DNA of 64,000 nt. Origin: Marinobacter sp. Arc7-DN-1 (GTDB lineage Bacteria > Pseudomonadota > Gammaproteobacteria > Pseudomonadales > Oleiphilaceae). The stretch spans positions 1,178,001 through 1,242,000 of the forward strand of contig NZ_CP031848.1 in NCBI RefSeq assembly GCF_003441595.1, written 5' to 3'. Positions 16,433-23,804 of this stretch are shown here, piece after piece. Below the pieces are notes generated by a model that saw only the letters and a program-made list of their open reading frames with translations, was not told the origin of the DNA and searched no databases. Position 1 is the first letter of the stretch; each line of letters begins with the position of its first letter. The position numbers were made by a program, and so were the translations under genes.

Positions 16433-16462
16433 GGGTCAGAAGAACGCTTTCTTCTGACCCCG
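16433..16462. repeat. Family A hairpin upstream of beta-CASP copy B
   Basis: GGGGTCAGAAGAACGC and TTTCTTCTGACCCC. The leader CATAGTATCA before it and the spacing to the next start are the same as at copy A (10171), so hairpin and gene were copied together. Confidence 0.85.
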
Positions 16463-16488
16463 ATTTAATCAACGAAAAGGATCTCAAC

Positions 16489-17850
16489 ATGAAACTTCGC
16501 TTCCTCGGCGCCACAGGAACAGTCACCGGCTCCCGTTACCTGCTCTCGGATGAGAAGCATCGAGTACTGTTGGACTGCGGTATGTACCAGGGCGTGAAGA
16601 CCCTGCGCCGGCGCAACTGGGCGACGTTTCCGGTGGACCCATCCACCATTGATGCTGTGGTGCTCACTCATGCCCACATCGACCACTCCGGCTACCTGCC
16701 CGCCCTGGTGAAAAACGGCTTCAAAGGTAAAGTGTACTGCACCAAAGCCACCCATGCGCTGTGCAAGGTCCTGCTGCCAGACGCCGGTTTCCTTCAGGAG
16801 GAAGACGCCAAATACGCCTTCCGCAAAAAGTTCTCCAAGCACGAGAAGCCGGAGCCACTCTTTACCGAGAAAGACGCCTGGGAGGCCCTGAAGCATTTCG
16901 AATCCCTGCACTATCACGAAACGTTCGAGCCGGTAAAAGGGTTCCAGGTTACCTTTACACCGGCCGGCCACATTCTGGGCTCTTCCTGTGTACACGTTCA
17001 CCATAAAACCGACGACAGAACGGTGGTGTTCAGCGGTGACGTAGGGCGCCAGAACGACATCATCATGCGGCCACCAGAGCCACTGGCGAAGGCCGATGTG
17101 CTGGTATGCGAATCCACCTACGGTGATCGGGCACACGCCGACACCGATCCGGAAGCCGAACTTGCCGACATTATCACCCGCACAGCCGGGCGCGGCGGTA
17201 TTGTTCTGCTCCCGGCATTTGCCGTTGGCAGGGCACAGATGCTGCTGTATGTGATTCACAAGATCATGGGCGCCGGGAAGATTCCCAAACTGCCGGTGTT
17301 TTTGAACAGCCCCATGGCGATCAAGGCCACCGAGATCTTTTGCAAACACCACAAGGAACACAAGCTGAACGCTGCCCAGTGCGAACTGATGGACGAGAAA
17401 ACCGAATTTGTTCGCACTGTGGAGGAATCCATCGAGCTGGATTCCGTTCGATACCCCTGCGTGATTATCTCAGCCAGTGGCATGGCCAGCGGTGGACGGG
17501 TTTTGCACCACCTGAAGACTTTACTACCCAATCCGCGCAACAGTGTGGTGTTTGCTGGCTTCCAGGCGCCGGGTACTCGTGGAGATGCGCTGGTGAACGG
17601 GGCGAAGTCGGTGAAGATTCACGGTGAGTACTGGCCCGTGAAAGCTGAGGTTCATAATCTGGATTCACTCTCCGCGCATGGGGACTATAACGAGATTCTG
17701 GCCTGGCTGGAGCAAGGGTCGCTCAAGCCTGAGAAGGTATACATCACACACGGGGAGATGGTGGCGAGTGACGTTATGCGCAAGCGGATTCGGGAGAGGT
17801 TTGGATGGGATGTTGAGGTGCCGGAGTTGTTTGAGGAGGTGGAGGTTTAG
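16489..17850 (+). CDS. Metallo-beta-lactamase fold beta-CASP RNase-like hydrolase, copy B
   Basis: 453 residues, the same length as copy A, with all motifs kept (HAHIDHSG, SGDVG, SASGMASGG, SAHGD). I count roughly 25-30 amino-acid differences and many silent changes (for example ACTCATGCC against ACCCATGCC), so this is an established paralogue, not an assembly echo. Substitutions cluster in surface loops such as HHKTDDRT versus HHQGADRT. Function as for copy A: probable RNA-processing hydrolase of COG1236. Confidence 0.88.
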   Translation: MKLRFLGATGTVTGSRYLLSDEKHRVLLDCGMYQGVKTLRRRNWATFPVDPSTIDAVVLTHAHIDHSGYLPALVKNGFKGKVYCTKATHALCKVLLPDAGFLQEEDAKYAFRKKFSKHEKPEPLFTEKDAWEALKHFESLHYHETFEPVKGFQVTFTPAGHILGSSCVHVHHKTDDRTVVFSGDVGRQNDIIMRPPEPLAKADVLVCESTYGDRAHADTDPEAELADIITRTAGRGGIVLLPAFAVGRAQMLLYVIHKIMGAGKIPKLPVFLNSPMAIKATEIFCKHHKEHKLNAAQCELMDEKTEFVRTVEESIELDSVRYPCVIISASGMASGGRVLHHLKTLLPNPRNSVVFAGFQAPGTRGDALVNGAKSVKIHGEYWPVKAEVHNLDSLSAHGDYNEILAWLEQGSLKPEKVYITHGEMVASDVMRKRIRERFGWDVEVPELFEEVEV

Positions 17851-17905
17851 GCCAAGCATGCCCCTGACCATGTCCCGGTTTTATCTGTTGTTTTTGGATG
17901 CACAG

Positions 17906-17941
17906 CGTTATACGCTAACTACATTTAGTTAACGTATAACG
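17906..17941. promoter_or_regulatory. Inverted repeat ahead of the nucleotidyltransferase gene
   Basis: CGTTATACGCTAACT and AGTTAACGTATAACG are inverted arms with one mismatch and a 6-nt centre, ending 10 nt before the start codon. It is likely an operator or the promoter core; no separate repressor gene is adjacent. Confidence 0.55.
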
Positions 17942-17951
17942 CGAGTATTTC

Positions 17952-18992
17952 ATGATTCAGGAATTGTCCTTAACCGCTCAGACGCTTTACGCCGAACTTC
18001 TTGATCAGGTCCTCGCACTGGGAGTGGCTGAGCCCATGAGCCGGACCGGTGGGTCATTCATCAGAAAGGTCGTGAAAAACAAACCGTATGTGTATTTCCA
18101 GTTCCGGGAGCTGGGCCGGGCTTATCGGCAAGTCTTTATTGGCCCGGACAATGAGAAGACTCAAGCGTTGATCGATCGAATCAAGGAGCGCAACGAATCC
18201 CTGGCCGAACAGGAAGCGCGCATCATGGACCTTGCCCGGGCGTTCAATGCTGCGGGAGGATACGGGATGGATCACACCAGCCTGAAGGTTATTAAGGGCT
18301 TTGCAGACGCGGGAATCATGCGCCCAGGTGTGGGGCAGGCCACGCTGGTCGGCACCTACGCCTACAACCTGCTTGGGAATGTTCTCGGTGTGACCTGGCC
18401 AAGCAACATGCGGACACAGGATATCGATGTAGCTGCAGATATTCATATTGCAGTCGAGAAGCCCGATCTGACAGCGCCCGAGGCTCTGGACCAGCTGAGA
18501 ATGGGTTTTTTGCCAGTGCCCCAACTACGACATGATAATCCGAGCACCTCGTTCAAGATTCGCGGCAAACAGCTGACGGTGGACTTGCTGACTACCGGCA
18601 GCGGCAAAAATGAAAACCCAGTCAAAGTGCCGCTGTTCCAGTCGGAAGCCATGCCACTCCAACACATGAGCTTTCTGCTGGAAGTGACCGTGCCAACGGT
18701 CGCTTTTGATCGCAAGCATATCGCGCTTGTGAACGTTCCCGATCCGATCCGCTTTGCGATCCACAAGCTACTTGTATCGCAAATTCGCCCAATGGCTTTC
18801 AGAGCCAAGGCCGCCAAGGATATCGCGCAGGCATCGACGATCCTGGAGGTATGCACGGATCAATCTCCGGATTTGGTAAGAGATGCGCTGGATGAAGCAA
18901 TAGCCATGGGAAGCAAAGTGGAACGTTATCTGGTTAACGCCTGCCGAAAGGCCGACATGCCCGATGAATTCATGGCGATGATCGAGGGGTAA
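17952..18992 (+). CDS. GSU2403-family nucleotidyltransferase-fold protein
   Basis: 346 residues. The nucleotidyltransferase core is seen as GTYAYNLLGNVLG followed by TQDIDVAADIHIAV (DxD), with DLLTTG further on as the third acidic strand. The N-terminus is helical (AQTLYAELLDQVLALGVAEP). This family (NTP_transf_8) is of unknown physiological role; other stand-alone enzymes of the fold serve in toxin-antitoxin or abortive-infection systems, which fits its place in this island. The substrate is unknown. Confidence 0.75.
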   Translation: MIQELSLTAQTLYAELLDQVLALGVAEPMSRTGGSFIRKVVKNKPYVYFQFRELGRAYRQVFIGPDNEKTQALIDRIKERNESLAEQEARIMDLARAFNAAGGYGMDHTSLKVIKGFADAGIMRPGVGQATLVGTYAYNLLGNVLGVTWPSNMRTQDIDVAADIHIAVEKPDLTAPEALDQLRMGFLPVPQLRHDNPSTSFKIRGKQLTVDLLTTGSGKNENPVKVPLFQSEAMPLQHMSFLLEVTVPTVAFDRKHIALVNVPDPIRFAIHKLLVSQIRPMAFRAKAAKDIAQASTILEVCTDQSPDLVRDALDEAIAMGSKVERYLVNACRKADMPDEFMAMIEG

Positions 18993-19016
18993 GGGCATGT
19001 CAGGCTGAGCCAGAAT

Positions 19017-19046
19017 GGGGTCAGAAGAACTTTTCTTCTGACCCCA
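19017..19046. repeat. Family A hairpin (GAAGAA type)
   Basis: GGGGTCAGAAGAA-CTT-TTCTTCTGACCCC, directly at the 3' end of the ccdB remnant. Confidence 0.85.
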
Positions 19047-19049
19047 TTT

Positions 19050-19205
19050 TCAAAAGCCCAAAAACAGCATGTCCAACGCCGAGGAAATTTCATCTTGCTG
19101 CTCAGCAAGGCTACCAGCTCCAAACCGCAATTCGCCTTCAGGCACAGCCGCCATATACTGAGTGGCCATTACTAATTCCTGGCCGTCGACGATAAATACA
19201 GGATT
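19050..19205 (-). pseudogene. ccdB: CcdB toxin remnant (C-terminal 51 residues)
   Basis: Directly overlapping the ccdA stop, the minus strand reads NPVFIVDGQELVMATQYMAA then VPEGELRFGAG and ends LDMLFLGF. This aligns with the CcdB C-terminus (the IDGHSYVLMT and LMFWGI regions of F-plasmid CcdB). There is no start codon and the N-terminal half is absent, so the gyrase poison cannot be made whole. Gyrase-contacting residues lie in this C-terminal tail. Confidence 0.75.
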
Positions 19206-19459
19206 CAGCCCCTGCGCAGGGAACGGCGCCGTGCGAGAGGCAAACCGTTAGCTTCAACATATGCGTTCGAGCTCGCGAGTGCTCTGGCATTATCTTTCAA
19301 CCACTTCTTCTGCTTATGAAGCTTCACGGCCTCCGCGATCCCTGCCTCTGCTGCCCGCGAAACATTGATTCCCAGAATTTTTGCCTCTTTGAGAAGGGCG
19401 CTATCCAGCGATAGGTTCGTTGGCTTTCGTATGGATTTGGCAGTTTCAGCGGCTTGCAT
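19205..19459 (-). CDS. ccdA: CcdA-like antitoxin
   Basis: 84 residues. The N-terminal ribbon-helix-helix is KPTNLSLDSALLKEAKILGI then NVSRAAEAGIAEAV; the C-terminal WLKDNARALASSNAYVEANG is the CcdA toxin-binding tail. With the toxin broken it is an orphan antitoxin, able to protect against an incoming CcdB. GAGGG stands ahead of the ATG. Confidence 0.85.
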   Translation of the reverse strand: MQAAETAKSIRKPTNLSLDSALLKEAKILGINVSRAAEAGIAEAVKLHKQKKWLKDNARALASSNAYVEANGLPLARRRSLRRG

Positions 19460-19522
19460 GGCTCAGCCCTCGCGCGAAGTGGCACATCAATTATATGCGC
19501 ATCTTTTTTTGCGCATCAATTC

Positions 19523-19600
19523 GGAAGGAAGGCTGTGCCAAGGAAGGCTGTGCCTGTCCAAGGAAGGCTGTGCCTGTCAGGAAGGCTGTGCCTGTCCATT
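19523..19600. repeat. Tandem AAGGAAGGCTGTGCCTGTC repeats (family C)
   Basis: A unit of about 18-20 bp, GGAAGGCTGTGCC(TGTCC), occurs four times in tandem between ccdA and the second higA. GTGCCTGTCC or a close form stands at 19550, 19570 and 19588. Confidence 0.85.
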
Positions 19601-19638
19601 ATCTATATGCCTGTAGCCACTGCCTGTGGCCCAAACGA

Positions 19639-19941
19639 TCAAAGCGGAATGGCGTGATGAGTTCCGTCAGGAAGCTCAATATCCAAACGGACTTTCGCAC
19701 CCGCACTCTCGACGTATCGTTTAATGGATGATAGCTTCAAGTCTTTACCGGCTTTTTCCATATTCGCGATCGTAGGCTGGGTTACACCCATGGCTTCCGC
19801 CAAATCTTTCTGGGTTTTCTGCAACAAAGCACGCACTTCACTGAGTCGAATCTCCAAAAGAATGCGATCTGCTTTGATCTGCGCTCGCCTGACAACGTCT
19901 GGCTTTTCATTAGCCAGCAGTGCGTCCAAAGAATTCGCCAT
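19639..19941 (-). CDS. HigA-like XRE antitoxin, second module
   Basis: 100 residues with a helix-turn-helix in the middle (LLQKTQKDLAEAMGVTQPTI then ANMEKAGKDLKLSSIKRYVE). The N-terminal part (RRAQIKADRILLEIRLSEVR) probably contacts the toxin. It follows the toxin by one base, so the pair is tightly coupled. It is unrelated in detail to the higA at 14074. Confidence 0.85.
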   Translation of the reverse strand: MANSLDALLANEKPDVVRRAQIKADRILLEIRLSEVRALLQKTQKDLAEAMGVTQPTIANMEKAGKDLKLSSIKRYVESAGAKVRLDIELPDGTHHAIPL

Positions 19942-19942
19942 A

Positions 19943-20296
19943 TCAATTGCCTCCCTTGAGCTCTTCCAAATGGGCGGTGAATTCTCGATCTGCCACTGGA
20001 ATCATCTCATCGTAAAACCGTTTGTCTTTACCCGATTTCTCGCCAGCACAGAGAATTATGCCAGTGCGAGATGGATCAAATGCAAAAAACGCCCGAATGG
20101 GTCTGCCTTTGCTCTGAACCCTAAGCTCTTTCATATTGCTATGTTCAGATCCATAAACGCTGTCGGCGTGTGGCCGGGATAGCATCGGACCTTTCTCTTT
20201 TAACACCAGTATCGCCGCCAGGACATTCTCTCTGTCCGCATCGCCAAGCGAGTGGTACCAATCGTCAAACCGGTGAGTTGTTTTAATATTCCACAT
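19943..20296 (-). CDS. HigB/Gp49-like RelE-superfamily toxin
   Basis: 117 residues: FDDWYHSLGDADRENVLAAI, PHADSVYGSEHSNMKELRVQ then SKGRPIRAFFAFDPSRTGII with Arg-rich core, and a Lys-rich C-terminal DKRFYDEMIPVADREF. This is the DUF891 (Gp49/HigB-like) type of mRNA interferase. A palindrome, TATAGCT-CTGA-AGCTATA, lies just upstream (20311-20328). Confidence 0.87.
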   Translation of the reverse strand: MWNIKTTHRFDDWYHSLGDADRENVLAAILVLKEKGPMLSRPHADSVYGSEHSNMKELRVQSKGRPIRAFFAFDPSRTGIILCAGEKSGKDKRFYDEMIPVADREFTAHLEELKGGN

Positions 20297-20310
20297 TAAG
20301 CCACCCAGAT

Positions 20311-20328
20311 TATAGCTCTGAAGCTATA
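20311..20328. promoter_or_regulatory. Operator palindrome of second HigBA module
   Basis: TATAGCT-CTGA-AGCTATA, a perfect 7-bp inverted repeat 15 nt before the toxin start, in the divergent region shared with the transposase gene. Confidence 0.55.
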
Positions 20329-20443
20329 TCTACTGCAATCTATATGCACGCGATGCTCACATCTATTGCTGTTTATTTATACAGCTGTATACTTGTACAT
20401 AAAGGCTATACTGTCAACAGTCACGGAAGACAAGGATTTCACC

Positions 20444-21409
20444 ATGCCAAAAGCCAGAGCAGAGCTGGTCAGCGTTTCAGATACGCCCTTCTACCACGTG
20501 ATCTCACGTTGCGTTCGCCGAACCTTTCTGTGCGGTCAAGACCACACTACAGGGCGTTGCTACGAGCACCGGCGGGGCTGGATTGAGGAGCGAATACGGC
20601 TGCTGGCGTCGGTATTTGCAGTAGATGTGGCCGCTTACGCGGTGATGTCGAACCACTACCACCTGGTGGTGAAACTCAGCCCGGATGAAGTGGAACCGTG
20701 GAATATGGATGAAGTACTGGCACGCTGGTGCAGCCTCCACAAGGGACCGCCACTGGTTCAGCGGTATCAGCGGGGCGATGAGCTGTGCGCTGCAGAACTT
20801 CGGCGGGTTAACGATTATGCGGAAACCTTCCGGCAGCGGCTCGCGGATTTGAGCTGGTTTATGAAATGCCTGAATGAGCCAATTGCGAGGCAAGCCAACC
20901 GGGAAGACGAATGTACCGGACATTTCTGGGAAAGTAGGTTCAAGTCTCAAGCCTTAGACACCGAAGAAGCCCTCCTCTCCTGCATGGCCTATGTGGACCT
21001 GAACCCCATCCGGGCTGCCATGGCCAAAACGCCGGAAACTTCCGACCACACCAGCATTAAAGAACGTATTCATCCCACCTTTGATCTGGCAGAAGCCGTT
21101 GCAAGACAAACGGAACAGCAGACGTTGAACGATTTTTCCGTGCCACTGAAACCGCTGCTGGGTTTTGAAAGCGTGATTCGGAATGGCTTTCAACGCGGCA
21201 TCCTGTTCAGTTTTGAAGATTATCTGGAACTGGTTGATTGCACTGGTCGGGTCATCCGGAGTGACAAACGCGGCGCTATTGATGAGAAGGCGCTGCCAAT
21301 TCTGGAACGGCTGAATCTGGACCCGGACCGGTGGTGCCACCGGGCCACGGCGTTTGAGAGCAGTTATCAGGATTACCGAGATCCTGGACGGCGGCGACGA
21401 GCGGCCTAG
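20444..21409 (+). CDS. REP-associated tyrosine transposase (RAYT), complete
   Basis: 321 residues. The Y1/HUH core is intact: FYHVISRCVRRTFLCG, the His-U-His motif SNHYHLVVKL, and a candidate catalytic tyrosine in CMAYVDLNPIRAAM. A C-terminal extension follows (GFESVIRNGFQRGILFSFED). RAYTs are single-domain nickases that act on REP hairpins. ATG at 20444 is preferred (CAAGGA upstream); an upstream ATG-like start would add 26 unrelated residues. Two broken copies lie at 15418 and 22873. The hairpin families in this window are natural substrate candidates. Confidence 0.9.
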   Translation: MPKARAELVSVSDTPFYHVISRCVRRTFLCGQDHTTGRCYEHRRGWIEERIRLLASVFAVDVAAYAVMSNHYHLVVKLSPDEVEPWNMDEVLARWCSLHKGPPLVQRYQRGDELCAAELRRVNDYAETFRQRLADLSWFMKCLNEPIARQANREDECTGHFWESRFKSQALDTEEALLSCMAYVDLNPIRAAMAKTPETSDHTSIKERIHPTFDLAEAVARQTEQQTLNDFSVPLKPLLGFESVIRNGFQRGILFSFEDYLELVDCTGRVIRSDKRGAIDEKALPILERLNLDPDRWCHRATAFESSYQDYRDPGRRRRAA

Positions 21410-21626
21410 CTTCCCCCTCTCCTTCTTTTAAAAGCCGTTTATCGGCCATGCCTGCCGAGGATTTCGCTTGCCTGAACGTTGCTGATGACCGGAATTATCA
21501 CTGGAATGTCGGGCATTTTTACCGTAACGCCTGAATAAACGCAGTGAAACCGAAAGCCAGAAACGACAAAGGCCCGGGGGTCGGAGCCGCCGGGCCTTTT
21601 GGGTTCTGGCCAGGCTAGTGCCTGTC
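21410..21626. repeat. RAYT 3' flank with hairpin and GTGCCTGTC end
   Basis: After the stop comes CTTCCCCCTCTCCTTCTTTT, then a stem AAAGGCCCGG (21568-21577)/CCGGGCCTTT (21590-21599), then CCAGGCTAGTGCCTGTC. The same order (flank, hairpin, GTCAGG, GTGCCTGTC) follows the fragment at 15418 and, with a cut hairpin, the copy at 22873, so it marks the right end of a RAYT unit. Confidence 0.8.
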
Positions 21627-21639
21627 TGTCCAAGCCTCC

Positions 21640-21735
21640 GCTGATAGGAGGGTATCGCGACAGCGGCCAATATGCCGATGATGGCGACGAGAAACACCGC
21701 AGTGAGGGCTGCGATAAGCTGCCCTCGTCATATTG
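21640..21735 (-). pseudogene. pilA/ligase chimeric scrap
   Basis: On the minus strand the sequence runs from a ligase piece (VFLVA) into pilin ([14 protein letters not shown]). The join lies in GGCGACGA, a word present in both parent genes (pilin near 13101, ligase near 13405). Beyond it comes the GATAAGCTGCCCTCGTC flank of the Rpn copies. Confidence 0.75.
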
Positions 21736-21755
21736 ATGGTTTGCCGAAATCCAGA

Positions 21756-22754
21756 TCAGTGCCTGGTCTCTGACCTTAATTGACTAACTTCTTCCACAGC
21801 CAAACCAGCAATCTCGGCAATCACCTGGTCGCTCATCTCAGTACGTCTGATTAGATTGCGTGCAGCCTCCTTCCTGGCTTCATCTTGCCCTTCCTGACGC
21901 CCTTCCTGACGCCCTTCCTGACGCCCTTCCTGACGCCCTTGCTGACGCCCTTCCTGACGCCCCTCAAGCCGTTCTTTTTTTACCAGATTCTCCAGATTCT
22001 CTGCCAACATATCTCTGTCCTCCACCAAACTGTTCAGCTGATCCAGGTGGATCTCGGCTCCAAGCCGACTCAAATGCCGCTTGAGCCAGCGGGTAATGAT
22101 TCTATCGGTACGGTCCTTGTTCGGGTCTGACTGGATAATCGCAACCACCCGATCCACCGCCTGCTGTAACGCCTCCCAACTGTGACCGGCATTCTCCACA
22201 CCAAACACCCCACTTAACGGTGTCTGGCGCAAGCCCAGCTCCTCATCCGTATAGCGCCCTTCATCCACCAGGTAATACCGCAAATGTGGTTGATAGACAC
22301 GCAGGAAACCCGGTGGTTCCGGCTGAACCAGCTCATACACATCCTGCCGGGCAGTCCACCGTTGCGATCCATTGTACAACACGATGGGGAATACCGGAGG
22401 TAATCCACCACCTGGCGTTGTCACCCTGGTTTTCAACAGGTGGTCATAAAAACAGGCCACATAGTGCATCAACCGGATAGGCATGGTGTGATCCACGCGA
22501 GACTGGAACTCCAGCAGAATATACAAATACACTTGCTGGGGCACACCCTCCCAGGTGATGTCCACCGACCACACCACGTCTTCAAACTTCTCTTCAAACA
22601 ACGGGGTAATGTAATTGCCGCTATGGTTTGTGAGGGTACGGAAGTCCATCAGCTCACCAATCTCAGAAGGTGCAAATCCTTCAATTAATTGCTGGACAAA
22701 TTCCGGATGGCTGAACAGCTCCTTGTAACCGGTGTCGTGGTGATTCGTTGCCAT
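21756..22754 (-). CDS. Rpn/YhgA-type recombination-promoting nuclease, full copy
   Basis: 332 residues. The N-terminus has DTGYKELFSHPEFVQQLIEG and the PD-(D/E)XK-like core VVWSVDITWEGVPQQVYLYI then LLEFQSRVD (Asp, Glu-x-Gln). The middle matches the YhgA-like family, and the C-terminus carries six RQEG-type units from a 12-bp repeat, followed by a three-helix end (RTEMSDQVIAEIAGLAVEEV). Rpn proteins cut DNA and stimulate RecA-independent recombination in E. coli, notable in an island so full of duplications. Two truncated copies lie at 13470 and 14783. Confidence 0.88.
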   Translation of the reverse strand: MATNHHDTGYKELFSHPEFVQQLIEGFAPSEIGELMDFRTLTNHSGNYITPLFEEKFEDVVWSVDITWEGVPQQVYLYILLEFQSRVDHTMPIRLMHYVACFYDHLLKTRVTTPGGGLPPVFPIVLYNGSQRWTARQDVYELVQPEPPGFLRVYQPHLRYYLVDEGRYTDEELGLRQTPLSGVFGVENAGHSWEALQQAVDRVVAIIQSDPNKDRTDRIITRWLKRHLSRLGAEIHLDQLNSLVEDRDMLAENLENLVKKERLEGRQEGRQQGRQEGRQEGRQEGRQEGQDEARKEAARNLIRRTEMSDQVIAEIAGLAVEEVSQLRSETRH

Positions 22755-22872
22755 GGGGTCTCCTGTCTCAATACCTGAAGTCTACCACAGCCACTGACCA
22801 CCACCTCACCGATGAACCAGTAACCTAACGGGCGAGACCGATACCCTATCTACCGGCAGTGCGTAACAGATT

Positions 22873-23472
22873 CACCTGGTTGTCAAACTCAGCCCAGACC
22901 GCAGCCGGTTGGCAGACCTCAGTTGGTTTATGAAGTGCCTGAACGAGCCCATTGCTCGCCAAGCGAACCGGGAAGACAACTGTACCGGCCACTTTTGGGA
23001 AAGCCGATTCAAGTCCTATCCACTGGACACCGAAGAAGCCGTACTGTCCTGCATGGCGTATGTCGACCTGAACCCGATTCGGGCGGCCATTGCCGATACC
23101 CCCGAAGCCTCAGACCACACCAGCCTCAAGGAGCGAATCCAACCCAGCTTTAATCTGGCCGAGGCCATTCAGAACCAGATCGAACAACAAGCCCTGAATA
23201 ACTTCTGCGTACCGCCGAAACCCTTACTGGGCTTTGAGGGCGTCATTCGCAACGGGCCTCAGCGGGGCATCCTGTTTGGTTTTGAATATTATCTGGAACT
23301 GGTGGATTGCACCGGGCGGATCAGCCGCAGCGACAAGCGCGGTGTAATCGATGAGAAAGCCCTGCCGATACTGGAACGGTTGAACCTGGATCCAGGGCGA
23401 TGGTGCGAGCGGGCCACGCGCTTTGAGGCGACATACCAGGATTACCGCAAGGAACGCCGACGGGCGGCCTGA
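22873..23472 (+). pseudogene. RAYT transposase, second copy, 5' truncated and internally deleted
   Basis: The frame reads HLVVKLSPDRSRLADLSWFM and on to the normal C-terminus. Compared with the complete RAYT it lacks everything before the second His of HYH, and about 50 residues between SPD and RLADLSW. The tyrosine region (CMAYVDLNPIRAA) is intact. About three-quarters of the remaining residues match, so it is older than the fragment at 15418. It cannot be an active nickase. Confidence 0.85.
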
Positions 23473-23632
23473 GCCCTTTCCTTTCAAACCTTTCTTCTTC
23501 AGGACCGGCCACAGGCTGGGAATCGACCGTGGGCGATGGCCGGGCTTTGATGGCCATCAATGGCAGAACGCGGAGTTCTCAGCGCGGTGTAGGCCGAGTT
23601 TTTAACGTAACGTTGAAATATGCGTACCCAGA

Positions 23633-23700
23633 AACGACAAAGGCCCGGAGGTGGAATACCAGTGCCTGTCGGAATACCAGTGCCTGTCCAAGATTTCCGG
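23633..23700. repeat. Half hairpin and two family C tags
   Basis: AAACGACAAAGGCCCGGAG is the left half of the RAYT 3' hairpin; the right half is missing, replaced by GTGGAATACCAGTGCCTGTC and a second GAATACCAGTGCCTGTCC, then AAGATTTCC. A pilin/ligase fragment begins right after. Confidence 0.75.
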
Positions 23701-23716
23701 CGTTTTTTCGTTGCAT
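23700..23716 (-). pseudogene. pilA start fragment downstream of the ligase
   Basis: CGGCGTTTTTTCGTTGCAT is the reverse complement of the first six codons (MQRKNA) of the pilin at 13152. The match continues upstream through spacer into the ligase 3' end, proving the original order ligase-pilin. The rest of the pilin has been lost at the tag. Confidence 0.75.
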
Positions 23717-23804
23717 AATAATAAAAATTGCACCTGAGTTCAGATGTCTATTACCTCGACTGAGGCAAAAGACCGGCCAGATTATGCGTATCGCTCATAA
23801 CCCA

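Noticed and set aside
19523-19600. Possible iteron origin (four tandem units)
   Set aside because: The units are family C tags with a GGAAGG spacer; no replication initiator gene or DnaA boxes seen.
5114-20296. Chromosomal integron
   Set aside because: No integrase, no attC-type sites between cassettes, and modules lie on both strands with their own promoters.
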